Source of the DNA: Arbacia lixula
Taxonomy: Eukaryota; Echinodermata; Echinoidea; Arbacioida; Arbaciidae
Length of the DNA stretch: 64,000 nt
Assembly (NCBI GenBank): GCA_963669155.1
Contig: OZ022583.1
Coordinates: 18,035,694 to 18,099,693, forward strand
Reading direction: 5' to 3'
Part shown: piece by piece, positions 24,666-34,762 of the stretch
How positions within the stretch are numbered: position 1 is the first letter of the stretch
How the letters are laid out: the number at the start of each line of letters is the position of its first letter
The notes under the pieces: model-generated
Told to the model about the DNA's origin: nothing
What the model saw: only the letters and a program-made list of their open reading frames with translations
Database searches by the model: none
Position numbers and translations under genes: made by a program

Positions 24666-25829
24666 GTATGTAGTTGAAATGATTTAGACTAGAGGGTATT
24701 TATTTTTTCCAAAACTTAGTGCGCGAGTTTGCAATAACCGTGGGCCCAATCCGTGCAGTAGCTCAGCTAGCGTAGCCATAGTGGTAACGCTAAAGTCGAG
24801 CTAGCTACCGGTCGGCCGGGACGAAACAGAAAAAAGAACAGGACTCGATTGTTCTGTCAACAATCCTGATGAAATTGTATAAGATTAAAACTACGATGCA
24901 GACATGTACATGTACATGTACTATGATACCGTTCATGTTGACAAACCAGTATAGTACACAATGTACATACATATGCAAAAGTTGTTGTCAGTTGATGAAA
25001 GGAAAATGCGCAATACCCATACATGTGTACGTGTGCGATCGCGAGCATGCATTGTAATCATGGAATGCGAATGCACCAGTAAGGCTATACCGTACAATAT
25101 GCAGTCGCGATATACACGGGCTATAATGACGTACGCGCGCGTGCATAATCGTACTGCAGTATATATGACGTTGAACGTCAACAAATCTTTGGAGAAAAAT
25201 ATAAATGGGTCTATAGAGTGTTTGATATCTAGATTATATTATCTCAAGTCTTCTATCAACATTATTTGAGATATCTGTAAGCCTTAATTGAAAGGTCGTT
25301 AGATGGCATAACCTCTACAAAACGTACAAGTGCAAGAAAACTAACTTTTCCGAACGACAGCTCGTATTAAATTCAGTCGACTCGACTTCGTATTTCAATG
25401 TAAAACCTCCCGATAAAGGTCAGAATATTTTAATTTTTCTTACTTTATTATTGCTGAGATTATTTTTCTTAGATTTGTGCAAGACTTACTCAAATGTTAC
25501 TAACAAGAAAAATCTAAAAGACAGTGAAATATAGCCTTAAATGGTATATTTAGTCAGGCCGATATACTAGAGCTATACGTATTAAACACGTAATGTAGCG
25601 GCTGGAGATGGCTAATTACGTGCCCATTCACCTTACGTCACAAAAAATCGCTCTTTTTGTGGACGGCAGGGTTCGTAGCATTATGAGATGCGTTACAAAA
25701 ACTGTTTTTATTTCTTTTGTGTTATTTTATAAGCGAAATAATGAATAAATTTGACTTCTACACACTTTCAGCTTTCCATTGATATATGGATCGCTATATT
25801 TTTGGATTTTCTATGAATATCAGCTTTAA
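24666..25829. other. no gene recognised
   Basis: AT-rich with short palindromes such as TGTACATGTACATGTAC near 24904. Searched by eye on the + strand for the Cys-rich exon expected after 24665; none seen. Confidence 0.5.
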
Positions 25830-26161
25830 AGGGAGTATACTGTACTGGGAAGACAAAAAAGCCTTCAAAAGGTGATCGTGAGCAGTCCTCTCAACAATGG
25901 TCTTAAACCCATGTATTGTCCATTTTAGAAACTTGCTGAAAGTTATTTTCCCTCAAATGATCCACATTTTGGGCCGAACATTTTGAGGATTTGTGATTTA
26001 ATCACTAATCACTCCAAATGTAGATCATTTGAGGGCAAATAACTTCCAGCAAATGTCTAAAATGGACAATACATGGGTTTAAGACCATTGTTGAGAGGAC
26101 TGCTCACGATCACCTTTTGAAGGCTTTTTTGTCTTCCCAGTACATGTACAGTATACTCCCT
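25830..26161. mobile_element. TTAA-flanked palindromic element, full-length copy (332 bp)
   Basis: Bounded on both sides by TTAA (25826-25829 and 26162-26165). The ends are inverted (AGGGAGTATACTGTACTGGG), and the inverted arms extend about 150 bases each, nearly identical apart from a small insertion near the right end. The TTAA target is typical of piggyBac-type transposases, but the ends are not the usual CCC, so the superfamily is inference. A 67-bp miniature lies at 46068-46134 and a worn half at about 40354-40545. No coding capacity. Confidence 0.85.
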
Positions 26162-26165
26162 TTAA

Positions 26166-27405
26166 AGGTAGCCCGTCCCTTTTGCAGACCTAATTCTGAA
26201 AGTTCTCTGACTTTGTCATCATTTGAGAGAGTGGCTATATAATCTTTCCCTAAAATCGACAAAGCATAATATTCGGTTTTGAGGAAATAATCTTCGATAA
26301 TTGATCGATCTTTATTTTTTCATACCACAAAATAGTCAAACGCATTGAAAACTAGTTACATTTTCATTTATTCTACGGGAGTTCTAGTACCTCTGACCTT
26401 AAAATTTCACAGTTGGTATCCAAAAGATGCGTGCTAAATATGTGCAAACTTTCATGAAATTTGCAGATGTTTGTAAAAGGGACAGGCCATCTTTAATAAA
26501 ACACTTTACTCCATTGGCTGATACATGCGCACTGGGTGTGGTCAAACACCCCCTAATTTGCATTTGCATTAAGAGAGTTCTCGGAGGACATTCTGGAATA
26601 CCAATTTTGGAGTCTTTAATAAGGCACCTCGATCCTAACGTAGGAAAAACTTATGAGGAATTTTGGAATACCCATCCAAGCTGATTTGATATAAGCATAT
26701 ACATGTATAGCTGTGTCATATGAACCCCTTATATGTACTAGACAAACTGTTACTGTCCAGCATTACTGTGTATAAATGGTGAAAAAAAAAATCCACAAAT
26801 GGCACATTACAGGTTAAGGAGGAATTCGATATCCATTAATAATTACACAATGCAAATGTATCTCTTACATCACCACATATTTTCCAAAGGATAACTTGAA
26901 ATACAATGTACTCATACTTCAACGAAGAAAATCCATCGACAAATGAACCTTCAAAAATTCACATTTTGCCTTTCAAGGTCAAAACACTGAGCATGCTGTT
27001 GATAAAAACATCGGATTCAACAAAATTCTGTAAATATTTACGTATCAACATCAAAATTTCAGCATTTCTGTCTGAAGATTATCTGATCTTGCATAATAAC
27101 ACTAATACCTGTCACACATCATCAGTATACTGTATGATTAAATTGCATCCAAAATTGAATGATCGCTAATAGAGAAAACTGACATAAAGCCCAGAAGCCA
27201 AATGCCACCATACATATAGTATGGCAGAGGCATCAACATGATACTAATACATATACTATCCCACTCCTCTTCACTCATACGAATAAACGAGATTTAGGAT
27301 GCAGCTTCATCAGACCTCAATCTATCCAGATGCAGCAACTTGACAAGAAGTATCCTAGGCGAAAAGCTATGTGTCTTCACATGGTGAAGCAAGTCTGCCT
27401 GATAG
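26166..27405. other. intergenic DNA with repeat fragments
   Basis: About 26180-26690 has the texture of a dispersed repeat, with GGAATACCAATTTTGG and GGAATTTTGGAATACCCATCC resembling the ends of the GGTGGTATTC elements at 20648 and 32910. The rest, up to the stop codon of the zinc-finger gene, holds its 3' UTR of unknown length. Confidence 0.4.
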
Positions 27406-29865
27406 CTAAATTTCTCCTTGCACAGGTCGCAACGAATGAGGTGCTGTGCAGTGAGATGTATGTTCGTCTAATGTCTTTCTTAGCGTGGCAGTCTGATCAG
27501 AAACAGACCATTTGTGTGGACGCTCCCCAGTGTGAATTCTCATGTGTTCTGCTAAACTGCCTCTTTGTGTGAAAGTCTTCTCACAAAAAGAACATTTGTG
27601 TGGACACTCTATAGTGTGAATACTCATGTGTCGTGCTAAATTGCCTCTTTGTGTGAAAGTCTTCTCACAAACAGAACATTTGTGTGGACGCTCTCCAGTG
27701 TGAATACTCATGTGTCGTGCTAAACTGCCTCTTCGTGTGAAAGTCTTCTCACAAACAGAACATTTAAGTGGAAGCTCTCCAGTGTGAATACTCATGTGTT
27801 GTGCTAAACTGCCTCTTTGTATGAAAGTCTTCTCACAAACAGAACATTTGTGTGGACGCTCTCCAGTGTGAATTCTCATGTGTTCTGCTAAATGGCCTCT
27901 TTGTGTGGAAGTCTTCCCACAAACAGAACATTTGTGTGGACGCTCATCAGTGTGAATATTCATGTGTCGTGCTAAACTGCCTCTTTGTGTGAAAGTCTTC
28001 TCACAAACAGAACATTTGTGTGGACGCTCTCCAGTGTGAATACTCATGTGTTCTGCTAATGTGTTTCTATGTATGAAAGTCTTCTCACAAACAGAACATT
28101 TGTGTGGACGCTCTCCAGTGTGAATTCTCATGTGTTCTGCTAATGTGTTTCTATGTGTGAAAGTCTTCTCACAAACAGAACATTTGTGTGGACGCTCTCC
28201 AGTGTGAATTCTCATGTGTTCTACTAATTTCTCTCTTTGTGTGAAAGTCTTATCACAAACAGAACATTTGTGTGGACGCTCTCCAGTGTGAATTCTCACA
28301 TGTACAGCTAAACTGCCTCTTTGTGTGAAAGTCTTCTCACAAAAAGAACATTTGTGTGGACGCTCATCAGTTTGAACATTCATGTGTCGTGCTAAACTGC
28401 CTCTTTGTGTGAAAGTCTTGTCACAAACAGAACATTTGTGTGGACGCTCTCCAGTGTGAATACTCATGTGTTCTGCTAATGTGTTTCTATGTATGAAAGT
28501 CTTCTCACAAAAAGAACAATTGTGTGGATGCTCTACAGTGTGAATTCTCATGTGTTCTGCTAATATGTTTCTTTGTGTGAAAGTCTTATCACAAAAAGAA
28601 CATTTGTGTGGACGCTCTCCAGTGTGAATTCTAATGTGCCCTGCTAAACTGCCTCTTCGTGTGAAAGTCTTCCCACAAAAAGAACATTTGTGTGGACACT
28701 CTCCAGTATGAACTGTCACATGTTTTGTGAATGTGACTGATGACTCTCCAGTAGATCTAACATCATCTTTTTGTGAGGTTGTGCACTGCATTTCCTTGGC
28801 ATGATTTATGAACCCACTACCACTCTGCATTTCAGCTTTGGCTATGACAAGCTCTTGACTGCAAGAACCACTATCGACATGGTTCTCATTAAAGTCCCTT
28901 GTATTTGGTGCTGATGCACATCTGTTTGGGCCTGTCACTGCTGAGTTCTCACGTAACACTTCCACTTTAGCTTCAGTAAGATCAGGGTATTCTTCCTTGC
29001 ATTCTAGAATTGTATAACCCTGTACATCTTCTTCTGCAAGGTTTCCTTCCGCTAACCTGCAGCAGATCTCTTCACTTTGGACAGGTGGGATACTCTCACA
29101 CTCCAGCTTAGGTTCCATCCTGGTATCTGGCTCGGTGTCCCTTTCTTCTGAAAAAGATCACAACAAATAATTGAGAGATCACGTTGAGAAAAACAACAGA
29201 GAGAGCGAGTATCTTATTTGATTATAGTTACCCTATTCATAGTCCCATCAGTATACAACATGTATGCTTGCTTTACACCTACAGTACAGGGCAAGGCTAG
29301 CCTTTACAAATTTAATGCTCTTGTTTATGGCACAAGCCCTTGTTCTGGATCAAGGTATAATCTTAAAATGTAATCTTAAAATTTTATGCCATAACTCACA
29401 ATATCAAATTACTGATAAGCCCCATTCACCAATTTTGTTCGGTATGCAGCAGGAATTGATATTACTATAGTGATTATGTTGATAGTACGGTGTTTGTCCA
29501 CAGACTCAAATTCTGTAGGTTAACACAGGGGAAAAAAACACAGGGGCTCGGGCGATTTCGCCCTTTGAAATGCTTGAAAGTGCCCTGGAAAATTTTAAAA
29601 GAGCCCCCAAAATTCACATAGACACAGAGTAAAATTGTAGCCAAATCGCCAATGTGCTCAAGAAGTAGCCGCCCCAAAAACGTTGAATTCATTTTATCCT
29701 TGGGTTAACACTTGTCTCACTGACTTTTTCAGACTTTTTCATACTTTTTCATACTTTACCTGGCCTATCAGCTGGTTCTTCTTTGATGGTGCAAGTACAA
29801 GGAGATGCGATGTCACTGGGAATTCTATCTGTTGTTCCATCCTTCTGATCATTGAGGTCATCCAT
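27406..29865 (-). CDS. C2H2 zinc-finger protein, 14 tandem fingers, 615 aa, two coding exons
   Basis: Probable sequence-specific DNA-binding regulator in the nucleus. Coding exons on the - strand: 29865-29760 (35 codons plus one base, donor GTAAAG) and 29147-27406 (acceptor TTTTTCAG); the frame joins exactly (106 + 1742 = 1848). The N-terminal part is acidic and carries TIKEEP, a SUMO-acceptor consensus (psi-K-x-E), but no KRAB, BTB or SCAN domain that I recognise. Fingers start near residue 190 and follow C-x2-C-x12-H-x3-H with HTGERPHKC linkers. Finger 4 ends HMNVQ, so its last His is lost. A decayed finger lacking both Cys (WSVS) closes the array. Helix residues repeat a few types (QRGSLAR, HRNTLAE, RRGSLAR). 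An in-frame ATG also exists at 29118, but the splice-joined upstream ATG is preferred. An acceptor at 29906 implies a further 5' exon upstream. Confidence 0.9.
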
Positions 29866-29905
29866 GATGAAAGAGTTCTTGTCTAGGCCTCTAAGTTGTG
29901 ATTTC

Positions 29906-31023
29906 CTGTAAACAAACAGTGATAAAGATGTTGACATCAATGATCATTCATCAAAATGATGAGCTTGCAAAACGCATTCAGATACTTCAGCTTTTCACAG
30001 CTATCTTCATGTGTAAAGCTCATTATTAAATTACATGAATTTGCGGGAAGGGACACATTGGCTGTCAGGATATTAACGATGCTACATGGTGGGAAGCTAA
30101 TTCTGCTTAGGAAACCAGAGAGAAGTGTAGATGGAAGCTATGTAAACAGGATAGACATTGTATTGTTTTCATTTTGACAAGTCACTCAGCTAAACTGACT
30201 TCTAAGAAATATTGATATCCAGGTGGACCTTTCTATTTGACTTCTGGATGAATATGAGTGATATCTTGCACCTACTCCTAAAAATTGCAAAAATTTCTCC
30301 TCTCAATTTTTGTGATAGTACGTGGGAAAAATTGGATGGCTCGAACACCCAATGGATCATTGGATCATAATGAAATTTTACATGGATAACATTAACATAC
30401 ATGTAGACAATTAATTTCATTACAAAAAAACACGCGTATGTTAATGCATTCACGCGCGTGCAAAATTTATGAATGCTCTAAATCAACTAGAATTTTGTTT
30501 GCATATATTCTAGGCCATTTCAAGCATTTCAAAAATTTGTGTGTGCGGTTCGCACGTTTTTACATGCATAACGAAAACGCAACATCAGAAATTCATTTTT
30601 TTCACTAGATTATCATTTATGATACTACATACACCACATCCTGTAATTTTGAGCCATGTTCATGCAATAACAAGGTCGTCCGGGTGCGTCAAAGTTCAAA
30701 GTCTGCCCGTGCGTCTTTACGTGTCTGTGTGCAAATATAGTAAAAAACATGTCAACATTTAATCGGCCATAGCTCCTCAGATTGGCTGGTGAACCACATT
30801 TTTTTTTTATATTCCAAAAGAGTGGAAAATGTAGATGTGATTTCATGTTCAATTCAGCCCTTAGATTTATTTTGACCTCATCATATTGCCATATGAATGA
30901 AAAAAATGAATTTTCATGTATGACGTCAGGAACTTTTTTACCCGTCTTTGCGTATCTCAGTAATCCCTTATCAATTTTCTCTCAAATTTCAGAATGTCGT
31001 AGCTGAAACCTTGCTTTATGGTA
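29906..31023. other. upstream flank of the zinc-finger gene, no gene recognised
   Basis: Should contain a 5' non-coding exon and promoter of the - strand zinc-finger gene, given the acceptor at 29906, but neither could be placed. AT-rich, no tandem repeats of note. Confidence 0.4.
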
Positions 31024-32039
31024 TGTTATAAATTTGTGTAAGTTATATATGTATATGTTATACATTGGTGAAATCAAAATTGCGCAATGTGTACTGCCTG
31101 GAAGATTCTGGAATTTAGGAGAACTATCTGGGCCAGTACATAAAAGAATGTTACACCTAGCTGGGGCTCATTAGCATAATAAAGGAGGCACTGGCTGGAG
31201 TGTGCCTGTTGAGTTCAGTGACCTTTTGGGCCAGTGATGACTCATGAATGAACATTCCAGACAGTAGAAGATTCAGTAGAATCTGGGTCAGGTCATGTGT
31301 TTATTATTTGTCATGTTTGCAAGCATAGATAGAAGTTTCTAGATGTACTGATAATTTTCTAGAAGCACAGATGAAAGAATTTTCCAGAATGTACAAATGG
31401 TAATCTACATGTATATATATGAGCGGTTTGGGGACATGAGTTCAGCGTTATATCATCTTACATGTAGCTCCAGTCATGCACCTGTGTTATAGAGTTTTGT
31501 CATCTTACCCCAATTACCTGTGGTAATAGTAACCTGCATCTAAGAATTTGTTGTGACCTTGGCTCGATACACACCTGTGGATTTATACAAGGATTTTCTC
31601 TACATGGATAATTACCTGCCTGTTAAAAAGTGCTTATGAGATCCTGCCTGTGAAAGCCTTACACTCTGTGGATTGATATTTTACCATCTTGGATCATCTA
31701 TTTGGACTTGACTATCTGGAGTACCTGCTCTTCAGCGTACAACATTGGGATCAACATTGCGATCATAATTTGGGAATACTGGATCGGATTATCAACTGGA
31801 CCATCAGCGGGAGCCGTGGATTCATTTGACGTCAGTATCCTCCAGCATTGTAAGCTAACCTGTACCCATACACTGTAAAGTAATTGATATACATTATGTA
31901 ACTGATATGTATTGTTATAGAAAGTTTGTGAAAGTTTGTCTTGATTTTAAAGGGGAAATACCCCATATAATAAAGAACACATAAACTAAATATTGGTATC
32001 ATTTTGTGCGATCCTTTCTGTCATGAATTGATCTTAACA
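31024..32039 (+). mobile_element. solo LTR, Ty3/gypsy-like, copy 1 (1016 bp, target duplication GGTA)
   Basis: Begins TGTTA and ends TAACA, and is flanked by GGTA on both sides (31020-31023 and 32040-32043). It has a TATA-like stretch (TATATATATGAGCGG) near 31415 and an AATAAAGAACACAT polyadenylation-type signal near 31970. It aligns along most of its length with 43502-44456, with the last 400 bases nearly identical (for example GGGATCAACATTGCGATCAT). No internal retroelement genes lie next to it, so it is a solo LTR left by recombination. Family call rests on 4-bp duplication and TG..CA ends. Confidence 0.88.
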
Positions 32040-32489
32040 GGTAAAAGTTGCCTTCATTTTTCATTTTGATGACGTCTTCATGGTGTAAACTTCATTATAC
32101 GCATTAATGTCAAAATCTGACGTGTTATGTACGTGTTATGGAAGGGGCATGCACTTCAAATCAGGAAATGACATGACGAGCTTCTAGGAGCTGTATCTCA
32201 CCTGTGTTTGGATCTTTTACTCTAAAATGTGAGTATGTTGTAGCTGAGTCTGCTACCTTTCCGGGACGTGCTCTCTGTTTTTTAATCAAATGTCGCGATC
32301 ATGGCAAAATTTCAGCTTGAATATCAATTTCTAAATCATTCAAGCCCTTGTCGTGCATTATGTCTTAAATAAATTGAATAAATAAAAAGATTTGTGGATG
32401 AATTGGTTAAAAGGCTGACTTGAGCACGCGCGACCTCTGGAGTTTGTTAGGGTCATTACTTCATTCTTTTTGCAATGTTATTTTTGCCA
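32040..32489. other. spacer between the solo LTR and the LINE remnant
   Basis: No gene or repeat structure recognised. Confidence 0.4.
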
Positions 32490-32909
32490 TGTTATCATGT
32501 ACCTTCCAAGATGACAGAGCCTACAGGAAAGCTAGACACATATCAAACAAACCATCCAGTAGTAAGAAGGCAAAAGCAAAGGCCTGGGATCGCTATCATG
32601 AAATCAAGACGGACACTTGGAAGGCATGCCGGCAAGCCTACAACAAGTACCTTGAAGACATAATCAATAGTGAGCCAGGAAGTAATAAGCGTCTTGGAGC
32701 TTCAGTCAAATCTCTGCGTAATGACCAGACAGGGGTGGTTCCTCTTAAAGAAGAAAATAATTTCCACTTTGACCCTAAACCAAAGGCAAACATCCTTAAC
32801 AAGTACTTTTTGTCTGTGTTTGGCACCAATGATGACCAACATAAAAAACTCCCTGATCTGGGACCAAGCCCATGCTCGGACATGGATGACATACAAAAAA
32901 CCACAGCAG

Positions 32910-33873
32910 GGGTGGTATTCTGAGACCGTTTTATCTCTGTTTTAAGTCTGTTGTAAGCAATCGGTATTCTGAACACCGCTTTATCTCTGTTGTAACTATT
33001 GTTTTAACTCTGTTTTAACGTTCGTTTTATCTCTCTCCCTTTGCCCGCACATGCCATTGTCATAGTTTGGGCGCACGCGCGTAACTTTTGGCGAAAACAG
33101 TACAACCATCTCTGTAACACGGTATTCTGATGACTGTTTTATCTTCTGTTGTAACTCTGCCCATGTGCAAATATATGCCTGTGAGATAAAACAGGGTGGA
33201 TGGTGTTTTAACTTTGTATAGTTATGTCATGGCGGCAATCTTTATCGCTCAGCATGTTCTTGGTCGCGAAGTCGCAACTTGGCCTTCATGTCGTCCGCGC
33301 TTCGTTGCCTCCCACACACCGCGTTCACGTTGTCGGTCACCATCTCCCATGCCCGCTGCTCCATCTTGTATGTTAAGTGGGATGACAGTGGATTTTTGAT
33401 GAGCTCTTCTCTCGCTACAACTTCAACAACTAATCGCTCAACCTCTTCTGCGAGAAAATTCACACCTCTTCGAACCTTTGCCATGACTATCTTCAGCAAA
33501 TTGTGGTTTATTTTTAATTCTCTGGCAACATGCACACAACATTAACACAAGCAAAAAAGCCAATGCAATAAATTAAGCGCAAAATATAGCGCTAAAACAC
33601 GCATATTAAAGCAAGGCACGTTTCGCGCACTTTTGCCCAAGGGAGCAATCGGATTGGTAAAAACTTCTTATATGCTACCTCTAACAACATTTCCTATTGG
33701 TTATACATGTAGTTGTTGCGGTGGGCGTGGTTTTGCTGACTTACAACACCGTTAAAACAGTGTTTAGAATACCATTTAACAACTGCTTTAGCGCTGTTGT
33801 AACTCACTGACTTACAACAGAGATAAAACAGAAAGTTAAAACAGAGATAAAACGGTACTCAGAATACCACCCC
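32910..33873. mobile_element. Harbinger-like DNA transposon remnant nested in the LINE (964 bp)
   Basis: Terminal inverted repeats start GGGTGGTATTCTGAG and continue with CCGTTTTATCTCTGTTTTAA at both ends (about 36 bases with one small indel). The flanks carry a 3-bp duplication CAG (32907-32909 and 33874-33876); removing the element and one CAG restores the LINE reading frame. PIF/Harbinger elements make 3-bp duplications, though usually TWA, and the Myb-like frame inside supports the assignment. CTGTTTTATC motifs recur in both subterminal regions. No DDE transposase is present, so it cannot move by itself. Confidence 0.85.
33242..33535 (-). pseudogene. Myb/SANT-like DNA-binding protein fragment of the Harbinger-like element
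   Basis: A 97-codon frame whose likely real start is MAKVRRGVNFLAEEVERL. The spacing of W (RAWEMVTDNVNAV) and the following R-S-x-D-D-x-K-x-K segment resembles the Myb/SANT-like domain (Myb_DNA-bind_5 type) encoded by the second gene of Harbinger transposons, which helps the transposase bind the element ends. It ends soon after the domain (RLRDQEHAER). Alternatives: an unrelated chance frame, but its position inside Harbinger-like ends argues against that. Confidence 0.6.
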
Positions 33874-34762
33874 AGGGGTACAGAAGTTGCTGAAAAACTT
33901 GAAACCACATAAAGCTACAGGACCAGATGGCATCTCAGCCAAAGTACTGAAGGAGACTGCTGAACAGATCTCACCTGCAATTACATTGCTCTTCCAGGCT
34001 TCCATCAATCAAGGCTGAATACCATCTGCATGGAAGAAAGCTTTGGTTGTTCCCATCTTTATAAGAAAGGTTGTAAGTCAACGCCAGCCAATCACAGGCC
34101 AGTCTCCCTCACCGCCATCCTGTCTAAACTCTGCGAGCACATTATGCATTATGCCATCATTCATCACCTCATTGAGCATGGCATTCTTTCTGACAGTCAG
34201 CATGGATTCAGGAAGCGTCGTTCATGCGAGACACAGCTGATACTCACCATCAATGACCTTGCAAAAGGACTGGAAGATAAAGAACAGATTGATGTCATTT
34301 TGCTAGATGTACGATACGTACATTAGACCGGTGGTTGAATATGCTGCAACAGCATGGGACCCACACACCCAGAAAATGTTGGCAAGATCAAGATGGTTCA
34401 GCGAAGGAGTGCACGATACGTCCCTGGTGACTTTCTATCAAACCCGCAGTGTCACTGCAATGCTGACCCAGCTGAAATGGGCGTCACTTGCCAGCAGACG
34501 ACAACAAAGCCGGCTTGCCATGATGTATCGCATCCGCTTTGATCTTGTGGACATCAACTGGTGACTACACCTTACTGAAGCAACATCCTCAACCCGTGGA
34601 CATGGATCCCGCTTCATCACTCCCAAGAGCACCAACAAAGTCTTCAGCCAGTCCTTCTTCCCCAGAACTGTCAAGGACTGGAACAGCTTACGGATTGATC
34701 CAGCCAATTCACCCTCCCTCGAGGCATTTAAGGCTTCGTTCAGAGAGGTGTACACACCCTAG

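Larger units (their letters stand above)
32490..34762 (+). pseudogene. dead non-LTR retrotransposon (CR1/Jockey-like LINE), truncated and interrupted
   Basis: Reverse transcriptase remnant in three pieces. 32500-32909 reads the linker before the RT domain (WKACRQAYNKYLEDII, then FNPK-like and NKYF motifs). 33877-34312 reads the RT N-terminal part (HKATGPDGIS, then an in-frame stop, IPSAWKKALVVPIF, a frameshift, NHRPVSLT, DSQHGFRKRRSCETQL, DVILLD). 34305-34762 reads the C-terminal tail (YIRPVVEYAATAWDP, FFPRTVKDWNSL, FKASFREV). The catalytic Asp-Asp core between pieces two and three is deleted. The 5' end is truncated, and a Harbinger-like element splits piece one from piece two exactly within a codon run (acc aca gca ggg gta). 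Non-functional. Confidence 0.88.

Noticed and set aside
26427-26684. 85-codon open frame as second exon of the 24337 gene
   Set aside because: No Cys-rich core, no acceptor in the right phase, and its end consists of transposon-like GGAATACC sequence.
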